Positions 25,319 through 32,054 of a stretch of 51,943 bases of DNA are shown in pieces. The position numbers and the translations under genes are program-made. The stretch lies in assembly GCA_017481325.1 (NCBI GenBank), contig JAFUPG010000054.1:1-51943 (forward strand), in the 5' to 3' direction. The stretch comes from Oscillospiraceae bacterium. GTDB taxonomy: Bacteria > Bacillota_A > Clostridia > Oscillospirales > Oscillospiraceae. Numbering within the stretch: the stretch's first letter is position 1; every line of letters begins with the position of its first letter. The notes beneath the pieces were generated by a model. The model saw only the letters and a program-made list of their open reading frames with translations. It searched no databases and was not told the origin of the DNA.

Positions 25319-26637
25319 TGACTATGGAATTAGCAAAAATCGTCTGTGATGCCGGTATCCTGGGCGCAGGCGGCGCAGGCTTTCCCACCCATGTAAAGAT
25401 CAACTGCAAGGCCGAATATGTCCTTGCCAACGGTGCGGAATGCGAGCCCCTGCTCCGTGTGGATCAGCAGGTGATGCAGTACTATGCCGCCGACGTGGTT
25501 CGGGGCATCCGTGCGGTGAAGGAATTCACCGGCGCCAAGTATGCGGTCATCTGCCTCAAGGAGCATTACCATGACGCAGTGAAAGCACTGCAGCAAGTTC
25601 TCAAGGGCTGTGACGATGTGACGCTCCACCTGCTCGATGGCTACTATCCCGCCGGTGATGAGCAGCAGATCGTCTACGAGGTGACAGGCAGAGTCGTTCC
25701 CACAGGTGGGTTACCCTTGGACGTGGGTGCGGTGGTCTGCAATGTCAGCACCCTGCAGAATATTGCCCTTGCCTTAGACGGCAAGAAAGTCGTTACCAAA
25801 TACGTCACCGTGGGCGGTGCGGTCAAGAACCCCATTACGGTCAATGTCCCCGTGGGCATCTCCCTGAAGGAGCTCATCGACCTGGCAGGCGGTACCACCG
25901 AGCCCTGTGACTACATCATCGGCGGCCCCTGTATGGGCCGTGTGGTGGATACCCTGGATATCCCCGTGACCAAGACCACGGGTGGCCTGCTGGCCATTCC
26001 CAAGGGACATCCCCTCTTCGCCCAGAAGGATACGGACATTAACCTGCGCATGGTCATGGCGGTCTGCTGCCAGTGCTCCCTGTGTACCCAGATGTGTCCC
26101 AGAAACGCTCTGGGACTCAATGTCCAGCCCCACAAGGCCATGCGTTCCATCGCCAACGGCATCGACCTCATGGGCGATATGAACGGCATCTTCTCCTGCT
26201 GCGATTGCGGCCTTTGCACCTACTACGCCTGCAACTTCGGTCTGAAGCCCTCCAAGGTCATGCAGACCCTGAAGTCCGCCTTCGGCTCCAAGGGCATCCG
26301 CCCCCGCAAGGAGGTCTACGGCCCCGTAGATCCCGGCCTGGAGAATAAGAAAGTACCTGTCTCCCGTCTGATCGCCCGTCTGGGCGTCAGCGACTACGAT
26401 GTTCCCGCCCCCCTGCAGGATAAGGAGATCAAGACCGACTCCGTCCGCATCTTCCTGCGAATGGGCGTGGGCGCTCCCAGCGTTCCCGTGGTCAAGGTAG
26501 GGGATAAGGTGCGCAAGAATCAGCTCATTGCTGATATTGCCGAGAAGAAGCTGGGCGTTAAGATGCACGCCAGTATCTCCGGCACGGTGACCGACATCAC
26601 CAACGACTACATTGAGATCGGGAGGTCGTCCAAATGA
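25318..26637 (+). CDS. pduS: PduS-like RnfC-type Fe-S flavoprotein
   Basis: A 439-aa protein. The N-terminus G-A-G-G-A-G-F-P-T-H-V-K...A-N-G-A-E-C-E-P is the RnfC/NuoF FMN-NADH fold. Two cluster motifs follow: Cys250 or 251, 253, 256, 260 (C-x2-C-x2-C-x3-C-P) and Cys294, 297, 300, 305. A barrel-sandwich-like domain forms the C-terminus (about 375-439). In Pdu systems PduS is a flavoprotein that moves electrons and contacts the shell protein PduT, whose gene follows here as well. Here it could recycle NADH or exchange electrons across the shell (inference). ATG 25318 overlaps the previous stop, and an alternative ATG two codons later is possible. Confidence 0.9.
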   Translation: MTMELAKIVCDAGILGAGGAGFPTHVKINCKAEYVLANGAECEPLLRVDQQVMQYYAADVVRGIRAVKEFTGAKYAVICLKEHYHDAVKALQQVLKGCDDVTLHLLDGYYPAGDEQQIVYEVTGRVVPTGGLPLDVGAVVCNVSTLQNIALALDGKKVVTKYVTVGGAVKNPITVNVPVGISLKELIDLAGGTTEPCDYIIGGPCMGRVVDTLDIPVTKTTGGLLAIPKGHPLFAQKDTDINLRMVMAVCCQCSLCTQMCPRNALGLNVQPHKAMRSIANGIDLMGDMNGIFSCCDCGLCTYYACNFGLKPSKVMQTLKSAFGSKGIRPRKEVYGPVDPGLENKKVPVSRLIARLGVSDYDVPAPLQDKEIKTDSVRIFLRMGVGAPSVPVVKVGDKVRKNQLIADIAEKKLGVKMHASISGTVTDITNDYIEIGRSSK

Positions 26638-27179
26638 ATGCATTGGGTATGATCGAAACCAATTCCATCCCTGTGGGTGTTAACGCAGGGGACGCCATGC
26701 TCAAGGCGGCCTCCGTGGCGCTTGTGGCAGCCCAGCCGGTCTGCGCAGGCAAGTATATCGTCATCGTCACCGGCGAGGTGGCAGCGGTCAACGAAGCCGT
26801 GGATGCCGGTAAGGCAGCCGCAGGCAGCCGCCTGGTGGACAGCATGGTCATCTCCCATGTCCATCCCCAGGTTCCTAAGGCCATCAATGCCTGCAACGAG
26901 ATCGGCAGAGTGGCATCCGTCGGTGTCATGGAGGCCTTCAGCCTCTGCACCGCAGTGGTGGTGGCAGATGCCGCCGTCAAGGCCGCTGACGTTCAACTCA
27001 TCGATATTCGCTTGGGCAGAGGCCTGGGCGGTAAGAGCTTCATCACCATGACCGGCGAGGTCGCCGCAGTTCGTGCAGCGGTCTCCGCAGGCGAGAAGAA
27101 GCCCGAAGCCCACGGCATGCTCTCCGAGAGCGTGGTCATTCCCTCTCCCCATCCCGATATCGTCAAAGCCCTTTATTAA
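26634..27179 (+). CDS. pduT: PduT-type tandem BMC-domain shell protein
   Basis: A 181-aa trimer-forming shell protein with two BMC domains (residues about 1-88 and 92-178). Cys37 in P-V-C-A-G-K-Y-I sits at the position of the pore cysteine that holds a 4Fe-4S cluster in PduT, which fits the PduS-like neighbour. It is the only trimer-type shell protein of the locus, so it is the sole candidate for a larger or redox-active pore. It overlaps the previous gene by 4 nt (ATGA). Confidence 0.92.
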   Translation: MNALGMIETNSIPVGVNAGDAMLKAASVALVAAQPVCAGKYIVIVTGEVAAVNEAVDAGKAAAGSRLVDSMVISHVHPQVPKAINACNEIGRVASVGVMEAFSLCTAVVVADAAVKAADVQLIDIRLGRGLGGKSFITMTGEVAAVRAAVSAGEKKPEAHGMLSESVVIPSPHPDIVKALY

Positions 27180-27216
27180 GAAATAAAAAAATAAAACATA
27201 AACGGAGGATTTCCAA

Positions 27217-27492
27217 ATGAAAGAAGCATTAGGCATGATCGAAACCCGTGGCCTCATCGGCTCCATCGAGGCAGCTGACGCAATGGTCAAGGCAGCAAAC
27301 GTCCACCTCATCGGCAAGACCCAGATCGGCTCCGGCCTGGTCACCGTCATGGTTCGTGGCGACGTCGGCGCAGTGAAGGCTGCGGTTGACGCAGGCGCTA
27401 CCGCCGCAAAGCGTGTCGGCGAGCTCTACGGCTGCCACGTGATCCCCTCCCCCCACAACGACGTGGAAGGCATCCTGCCCACCCTCGGTTAA
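27217..27492 (+). CDS. BMC-H hexameric shell protein (1 of 3)
   Basis: A 91-aa single BMC domain, start [12 protein letters not shown], pore loop I-G-S-G-L-V-T near residues 37-43. It differs from the second copy (27511-27786) by only three residues, and the nucleotide sequences are nearly identical. GGAGG lies 10 nt before ATG. It forms the facets of the shell. Confidence 0.96.
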   Translation: MKEALGMIETRGLIGSIEAADAMVKAANVHLIGKTQIGSGLVTVMVRGDVGAVKAAVDAGATAAKRVGELYGCHVIPSPHNDVEGILPTLG

Positions 27493-27510
27493 TTGAAAGG
27501 AGAAAACAAA

Positions 27511-27786
27511 ATGAAGTTAGCACTTGGTATGATCGAGACCCGTGGCCTCATCGGCTCCATCGAGGCAGCTGACGCAATGGTCAAGGCAGCAAACGTCCAC
27601 CTCATCGGCAAGACCCAGATCGGCTCCGGCCTGGTCACCGTTATGGTTCGTGGCGACGTCGGCGCAGTAAAGGCTGCGGTTGACGCAGGCGCTACCGCCG
27701 CAAAGCGTGTCGGCGAGCTCTACGGCTGCCATGTCATCCCCTCTCCCCATGACGATGTAGAGGGCATTCTCCCCACCATCGGCTAA
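27511..27786 (+). CDS. BMC-H hexameric shell protein (2 of 3)
   Basis: A 91-aa BMC domain, nearly identical to its upstream neighbour. ATG 27511 with AAAGGAG fits all paralogues; an upstream in-frame ATG would add six residues that contain the ribosome binding site. Pore loop I-G-S-G. The copy probably arose by recent tandem duplication and raises the dose of facet protein. Confidence 0.95.
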   Translation: MKLALGMIETRGLIGSIEAADAMVKAANVHLIGKTQIGSGLVTVMVRGDVGAVKAAVDAGATAAKRVGELYGCHVIPSPHDDVEGILPTIG

Positions 27787-27789
27787 GCT

Positions 27790-28062
27790 ATGTACATCGG
27801 AGAAGTCGTCGGAAAGGTAGTTTCCACGGTCAAAGAAGAGGGCTTGGAAAATGTCCCCCTCCTGGTGGTACACCTGATCGAAAAAGGCAAAAAAACAAAA
27901 ATGATCGTGGCGGCGGACTCCACCAGACAGGCCGGTACAGGCGATTTCGTCTATATGATCGGCTCCAAGGAGGCCAGCAGGATCTTCCATAAGCGAGTTC
28001 CTGCTGATGCCGCCATCGCCGGATTTATTGATTCTTATAACTTACAACTAAAACCTGAATAA
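27790..28062 (+). CDS. eutN: EutN/CcmL-type BMC vertex protein (2 of 3)
   Basis: A 90-aa BMC-P pentamer: M-Y-I-G-E-V-V-G-K-V-V-S-T, then V-P-L-L-V-V-H-L-I-E, and A-A-I-A-G-F-I-D-S-Y near the C-terminus. It starts 4 nt after the stop of the preceding shell gene, so translation is probably coupled. Confidence 0.93.
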   Translation: MYIGEVVGKVVSTVKEEGLENVPLLVVHLIEKGKKTKMIVAADSTRQAGTGDFVYMIGSKEASRIFHKRVPADAAIAGFIDSYNLQLKPE

Positions 28063-28077
28063 TTGGAGGAAATTATT

Positions 28078-28353
28078 ATGAAGTTAGCACTCGGTATGGT
28101 TGAGACCCGTGGCCTCATCGGCTCCATCGAAGCAGCTGATGCAATGGTTAAGGCAGCAGACGTTCATCTGATCGGCAAAGAGCAGATCGGCTCCGGTCTG
28201 GTCACCGTTATGGTTCGTGGCGACGTGGGCGCTGTTAAGGCTGCTGTGGACGCAGGCGCTACCGCTGCAAAGCGTGTTGGCGAGCTGTACGGCTGCCACG
28301 TGATCCCCTCTCCCCATGACGATGTCGAGGGCATCCTGCCCAAGCTGGGATGA
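28078..28353 (+). CDS. BMC-H hexameric shell protein (3 of 3)
   Basis: A 91-aa BMC domain differing from copy 2 at five positions (for example Asp28 and Glu35 near the pore side). ATG 28078 follows GGAGG; a start five codons upstream would absorb the ribosome binding site. Pore loop I-G-S-G-L-V-T is conserved. Its stop overlaps the next EutN gene (ATGA). Confidence 0.95.
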   Translation: MKLALGMVETRGLIGSIEAADAMVKAADVHLIGKEQIGSGLVTVMVRGDVGAVKAAVDAGATAAKRVGELYGCHVIPSPHDDVEGILPKLG

Positions 28354-28637
28354 AACTGGCGAGAGTCGTCGGAAACGTCGTTTCCACGATCAAAGACTCC
28401 GGTTTTAACGGCCAGAAGCTGATGATCGTCGACTATATCGACGAGGACGGCAACCTGACCGGCAACAATGCTATCGTATTTGACGTGGCGCACGCAGGCA
28501 TCGGTGATACGGTGCTGGTAGCGGTGGACGGCGGCGCAGCCAGTATGCTGCTGGGTCGTCAGTGCATCGGTGACCAGACCATTGTGGGTGTCATCGACCA
28601 CGTCACCTACGAGGGTAAGACAAAGGAGTACCACTAA
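28350..28637 (+). CDS. eutN: EutN/CcmL-type BMC vertex protein (3 of 3)
   Basis: A 95-aa BMC-P pentamer: [24 protein letters not shown] and [13 protein letters not shown] overlaps the BMC-H stop by 4 nt; its own stop TAA overlaps the ATG of the first aldolase gene by one base. This places shell and aldolase synthesis in one coupled chain. Confidence 0.94.
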   Translation: MKLARVVGNVVSTIKDSGFNGQKLMIVDYIDEDGNLTGNNAIVFDVAHAGIGDTVLVAVDGGAASMLLGRQCIGDQTIVGVIDHVTYEGKTKEYH

Positions 28638-29389
28638 TGGATATTGAAGCCATTCGTAAAGAAGTTGAGAAGGCGGTTCTGCAGTATTTCCATATGGAGA
28701 GCAACCCCGCACCCTGTGCCGGTCTGGTTACGGGTACGGATGTGATCGCCCATCTGGAGCACTCTCTGCTGAACCCCGATACCACCCTGGAAAAGATCGA
28801 GAAGGAATGTGCCGTGGCACGGAAATATTCCGTGGCAGCGGTCTGTGTTGCCCCCTACTATGTCTCTGCGGCAAGGGAATTCCTGCTGGGAAGCCCCGTA
28901 GCCGTGGGTACGGCCATCGGCTTCCCCCATGGCTGTATGTCCCAGGCTGCCAAGCTGGCAGAACTGAGAGAGTGCATGGCCAACGGCGCAACGGAGATCG
29001 ATGTGGCTCTGAACGTCCTTGCCATCAAGTCCGGCCGTCTGGATGTTGCCCAGCGTGAACTGGAGGAGATCGTCCGTATGGCAGCAGGCAAGGCCAAGAT
29101 CAAGGCAGTTTTTGAACATTCCGTCTTTACTCCCGCCGAGAAGCAGGCAGTTCTGACCATGATCCGTTCCAGCGGTGCGGATTATGTAAAGATCCAGAAT
29201 ATGCTCAGCGGTCACGGCGCCCGTGTAGAGGATGTGAAGCTCGCTTACGATATCCTCGGCAGAAATGTGGGCATCAAGATCGACGGCGGCATCAAGACCC
29301 TGCAGCAGGCGGAAACCCTGCTGGCAGCCGGTGCCAACCGTCTGGGCCTGACCGCCACCGCAAAGATTGCGGAAGAAGCAAGAAAATAA
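28637..29389 (+). CDS. Divergent DeoC-family aldolase with encapsulation peptide
   Basis: A 250-aa TIM-barrel of the deoxyribose-phosphate aldolase family. Residues 1-20 (D-I-E-A-I-R-K-E-V-E-K-A-V-L-Q) form an amphipathic encapsulation-type helix. Asp122 (E-I-D-V-A-L-N), Lys185 (the Schiff-base lysine position) and Lys214 (G-I-K-I-D-G-G) are kept. The canonical K-T-S-T-G after the lysine is replaced by K-I-Q-N-M, and the phosphate-binding G-G-V-R and G-A-S-S of the neighbour are G-G-I-K and G-L-T-A. The active-site lysine is therefore present but the phosphate pocket is altered, so it may use another substrate, be weak, or be a partner of the canonical enzyme. It lies 18 nt before that gene. 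Confidence 0.85.
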   Translation: MDIEAIRKEVEKAVLQYFHMESNPAPCAGLVTGTDVIAHLEHSLLNPDTTLEKIEKECAVARKYSVAAVCVAPYYVSAAREFLLGSPVAVGTAIGFPHGCMSQAAKLAELRECMANGATEIDVALNVLAIKSGRLDVAQRELEEIVRMAAGKAKIKAVFEHSVFTPAEKQAVLTMIRSSGADYVKIQNMLSGHGARVEDVKLAYDILGRNVGIKIDGGIKTLQQAETLLAAGANRLGLTATAKIAEEARK

Positions 29390-29407
29390 ATACGAAAGGA
29401 ACCAATT

Positions 29408-30235
29408 ATGGATATTAATGAAATTATTCGCCAGGTAACCGAGGAGATCTGCTCCAAGTACGGCAAGTCTCCCGCTGCTGCCCCCGCCGGCAACAATGCT
29501 GCCGACATGGCAAAGTATATCGACCACACCTTCCTGAAGCCCGAAGCCAGCGTCAATGACATCCGCAAGATCTGCGACGAGGCTAAGAAATACCACACCG
29601 CTTCCGTCTGCGTCAACCCCTCCTACATCCAGTATGTAGCCCAGCAGCTGGAAGGCAGCGGCGTTACGCCCTGCTGTGTTATCGCATTCCCCTTCGGTAC
29701 CTGCACCCCCGAGACCAAGGCTTTCGAGGCTGCTGACGCTGCCACCAAGGGCGCCCGTGAGATCGACATGGTCATCAACGTCGGTGCCATCAAGTCCGGC
29801 GACTGGATGCTGGTCAAGAGAGATATCGAAGGCGTTGTCAACGCTGTTAAGGGCCGTGCAACCGTTAAGGTCATCATCGAGGCCTGCCTGCTGACCGACG
29901 AAGAGAAGGTCAAGGCTTGCACCGTGGCCAAGCTGGCCGGCGCACACTTCGTCAAGACCTCCACCGGTTACTCCACCGGCGGCGCTACTGTGGAAGATAT
30001 CCGCCTGATGCGTGAGACCGTTGGCCCCGATATCGGTGTCAAGGCCTCCGGCGGTGTCCGTACCTATGCCGATGCCGTTGCCATGATCAATGCCGGCGCA
30101 AACCGTATCGGTGCCAGCTCCACCTCCAAGATCGTCTCCGGTGTCACCCAGGACGAGCACAAGTGCATCAACTGCGGCAACTGCAAGAACAAGTGCCCCA
30201 GCGGCAACGTGGAGATCCGCAAGACTTTGTATTAA
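29408..30235 (+). CDS. deoC: Deoxyribose-phosphate aldolase with C-terminal 4Fe-4S motif
   Basis: A 275-aa aldolase that should split 2-deoxyribose-5-phosphate into glyceraldehyde-3-phosphate and acetaldehyde, feeding the BMC. Residues 1-19 are an amphipathic encapsulation helix, followed by an Ala/Pro linker (about 20-32). The catalytic core has Asp120 (R-E-I-D-M-V), Schiff-base Lys183 (V-K-T-S-T-G) and Lys212 (V-K-A-S-G-G), as in canonical DERA. After the barrel the protein adds about 25 residues with Cys253, Cys256, Cys259 and Cys263-Pro, a full C-x2-C-x2-C-x3-C-P ferredoxin-type motif, which ordinary DERA enzymes (about 220-260 aa) lack. Its role is unknown. It precedes tpiA by 16 nt. Confidence 0.93.
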   Translation: MDINEIIRQVTEEICSKYGKSPAAAPAGNNAADMAKYIDHTFLKPEASVNDIRKICDEAKKYHTASVCVNPSYIQYVAQQLEGSGVTPCCVIAFPFGTCTPETKAFEAADAATKGAREIDMVINVGAIKSGDWMLVKRDIEGVVNAVKGRATVKVIIEACLLTDEEKVKACTVAKLAGAHFVKTSTGYSTGGATVEDIRLMRETVGPDIGVKASGGVRTYADAVAMINAGANRIGASSTSKIVSGVTQDEHKCINCGNCKNKCPSGNVEIRKTLY

Positions 30236-30251
30236 TTAAGAGGAGAGCAGC

Positions 30252-31001
30252 ATGAGAAGACCCATGATTGCGGGCAACTGGAAGATGAACAAAACGCCCG
30301 CCGAGACCGTAGCTCTGATCAATGAGCTGAAGAAGATCCAGCCCAAGACCAATGCGGAAGTCGTGGTCTGCCCCATGACCGTCAGCCTCTTTGCTGCCGG
30401 CGCCCAGCTCAAGGGCTCCGACATCAAGCTGGGCGCTCAGAATGTCCACTTTGAGGACAAGGGCGCTTTCACCGGCGAGGCCAACTGCGCTGCTCTGAAG
30501 GAGCTGGGCGTGGAATATGTGATCCTCGGCCACTCCGAGCGTCGCCAGTATTTTGGTGAGACCGACGAGACCGTCAATAAGAAGACCCTCAAGGTGCTCT
30601 CCCAGGGCCTGAAGCCCATCGTCTGTGTAGGCGAGAGCCTGGAACAGAAGCAGATCGGCATCACCAACGAGGTGGTGTGCCTGCAGACCAAGGCCGCCCT
30701 CAACGGTGTGACCTCTGCCCAGATCACCGATGTGGTCATTGCCTATGAGCCTGTCTGGGCCATCGGCACCGGCATGACCGCTACCGCCCAGGATGCCAAC
30801 CGCACCATCGCCGCCATCCGTGGCGCCATCCGTGAGGTTTTCGGCTACGCAGCCGATAATGTCCGTATCCTCTACGGCGGCAGCATGAACGACAAGAACG
30901 CAGGCGAGCTCATGAGCCAGCCCGAGATCGACGGCGGCCTCATCGGCGGCGCCAGCCTCATTGCCGAGAAGTTCGAGAAGGTCATCAACTACCACGGCTG
31001 A
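30252..31001 (+). CDS. tpiA: Triosephosphate isomerase of the BMC operon
   Basis: A 249-aa enzyme interconverting glyceraldehyde-3-phosphate and dihydroxyacetone phosphate. Catalytic residues Asn9, Lys11 (G-N-W-K-M-N), His94 (G-H-S-E-R-R) and Glu165 (A-Y-E-P-V-W) are all present, as are the phosphate-loop residues G-G-S and G-G-A near 209-234. It starts directly with the barrel and has no encapsulation extension, unlike the aldolases, so it probably works in the cytosol on the C3 product. It is the last gene of the operon, before a strong terminator. Whether the genome has a second, glycolytic tpiA cannot be told from this window. Confidence 0.96.
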   Translation: MRRPMIAGNWKMNKTPAETVALINELKKIQPKTNAEVVVCPMTVSLFAAGAQLKGSDIKLGAQNVHFEDKGAFTGEANCAALKELGVEYVILGHSERRQYFGETDETVNKKTLKVLSQGLKPIVCVGESLEQKQIGITNEVVCLQTKAALNGVTSAQITDVVIAYEPVWAIGTGMTATAQDANRTIAAIRGAIREVFGYAADNVRILYGGSMNDKNAGELMSQPEIDGGLIGGASLIAEKFEKVINYHG

Positions 31002-31018
31002 TCCTCAAATTCATATCC

Positions 31019-31057
31019 GATACCGCAGAGAGGCGAACTCTCTGCGGTATCTGCTTT
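31019..31057 (+). terminator. BMC operon terminator
   Basis: A perfect 14-bp stem (GATACCGCAGAGAG with CTCTCTGCGGTATC), 5-nt loop, then TGCTTTTCT. It closes the operon after tpiA. Confidence 0.9.
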
Positions 31058-31063
31058 TCTGCC

Positions 31064-31092
31064 TTGACAAGGGGACAGACCCTGCGTATACT
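31064..31092 (+). promoter_or_regulatory. Promoter of the AraC-family gene
   Basis: Consensus TTGACA (31064-31069), 17-bp spacer, TATACT (31087-31092), directly behind the BMC terminator. ATG is 44 nt downstream of the -10. Confidence 0.87.
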
Positions 31093-31135
31093 AATTCTCA
31101 GATGAAACTTTTCTGCTGACAGGGAGTGTGTCACT

Positions 31136-31906
31136 ATGCCGATTCTGGAGATCGAGTACGGAAAGCTGTTGGAGCAGACAGACTTTACCCATTTGCCTGA
31201 CGAGAGCTATCTTTTCCTCTTGAACAAAAGTCCGGCGACCTATGAAATCGATGGGAAAATCCTGTCTGCCGAAGCAGAGCAGGCGCTCTGTTGCCGACCG
31301 GGGCAGGGGATTTCCGTTCGTCCCCTTGAGAAGTACCTGATCCTGGACTATGTATGCTTCCTGCCACCCGCCAATGTCCCCATCTCCCAGCTGGAGCTTC
31401 CGGAACGAATGCCCTCCCATCCCCTTCATTTTTTTGAATTGTCTGACTATTTTCGGCGGATTTTCAATCTGGATAACTCTGCGGATAAGTATCGGGAGCA
31501 GAAAATGGAGGCGTATCTCCAGGTTTTGATCTATGCTCTGGCCTCCGGGGACGAAAATCGCCCCGATAACAGCCATGCCGGAGCGCTGCACCATCAGCTT
31601 CGTCAGCTGCGCCGCCTGATCTCCGATGATCCCACCGCTTTTCCCACGGTGGAGGATGCGGCAAACTACGTGGGACTTAGCACATCCCGTTTCCAGCACC
31701 TGTATCAGCAGTATTTTCGAACGGGCTATGTCAATGACCGCATCCGCTCCCGGATGTTCCGTGCCCGCTCCCTGCTGAAAAACACGGATCTCTCCGTCGG
31801 AGACATTGCAAGACAGCTTGGCTACGAGAGCGAGACCTTCTTCTCACGGCAGTTCAAGCAGCGCATCGGCGTCTCCCCCACGGTCTACCGAAAAATGAAT
31901 ATCTGA
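31136..31906 (+). CDS. AraC-family transcriptional regulator
   Basis: A 256-aa protein. The C-terminal about 100 residues are the double-HTH AraC domain: V-E-D-A-A-N-Y-V-G-L-S-T-S-R-F-Q-H-L-Y and L-S-V-G-D-I-A-R-Q-L-G-Y-E-S-E-T-F-F-S-R-Q-F-K, ending in G-V-S-P-T-V-Y-R. The N-terminal part (about 1-150) is a divergent cupin-like sensor without recognisable ligand residues. It has its own promoter and terminator. Targets are not evident: either the BMC operon upstream or the SGNH surface protein 148 bp downstream could be regulated by it. Confidence 0.92.
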   Translation: MPILEIEYGKLLEQTDFTHLPDESYLFLLNKSPATYEIDGKILSAEAEQALCCRPGQGISVRPLEKYLILDYVCFLPPANVPISQLELPERMPSHPLHFFELSDYFRRIFNLDNSADKYREQKMEAYLQVLIYALASGDENRPDNSHAGALHHQLRQLRRLISDDPTAFPTVEDAANYVGLSTSRFQHLYQQYFRTGYVNDRIRSRMFRARSLLKNTDLSVGDIARQLGYESETFFSRQFKQRIGVSPTVYRKMNI

Positions 31907-31910
31907 GTGC

Positions 31911-31940
31911 AAAACCGCTCCGTTTTCGGGGCGGTTTTTG
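31911..31940 (+). terminator. Terminator of the AraC-family gene
   Basis: AAAACCGCTCC and GGGGCGGTTTTT pair around a GTTTTC loop, followed by TTTTTG, just past the stop codon. Confidence 0.85.
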
Positions 31941-31988
31941 CTATGAGAAGAATAGCAGAAAAGTTACAAATATCGGCAGCATAGCAGC

Positions 31989-32017
31989 TTGCGATTCGGC
32001 ACGAACAGCGATAAACT
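31989..32017 (+). promoter_or_regulatory. Promoter of the 1582-aa surface protein gene
   Basis: TTGCGA (31989-31994), 17-bp spacer, TAAACT (32012-32017), 38 nt before ATG 32055. Both boxes are one to two bases off consensus. Confidence 0.55.
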
Positions 32018-32054
32018 GTAGGTAGTAAAACAAAGAGAAACGGAGGACTACACA

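Larger units (their letters stand above)
19959..31057 (+). other. Bacterial microcompartment locus, sugar-phosphate (deoxyribose-5-P) type
   Basis: One plus-strand block: deoR, then sixteen genes with overlaps or short gaps from 21053 to 31001, closed by a strong terminator. It encodes seven shell genes (BMC-H x3, PduT-type x1, EutN x3), the acetaldehyde core (ADH, aldehyde dehydrogenase, PduL), a PduS-like protein, two DERA aldolases and triosephosphate isomerase. No diol/ethanolamine lyase or glycyl radical enzyme is present, so deoxyribose-5-phosphate cleavage is the likely aldehyde source. Kinase, phosphopentomutase and nucleoside-uptake genes are not in the window. Confidence 0.9.

Noticed and set aside
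27217..28353. CRISPR-like repetition
   Set aside because: The repeated DNA is three coding BMC-H genes; no short repeats with regular unique spacers were seen anywhere in the window.
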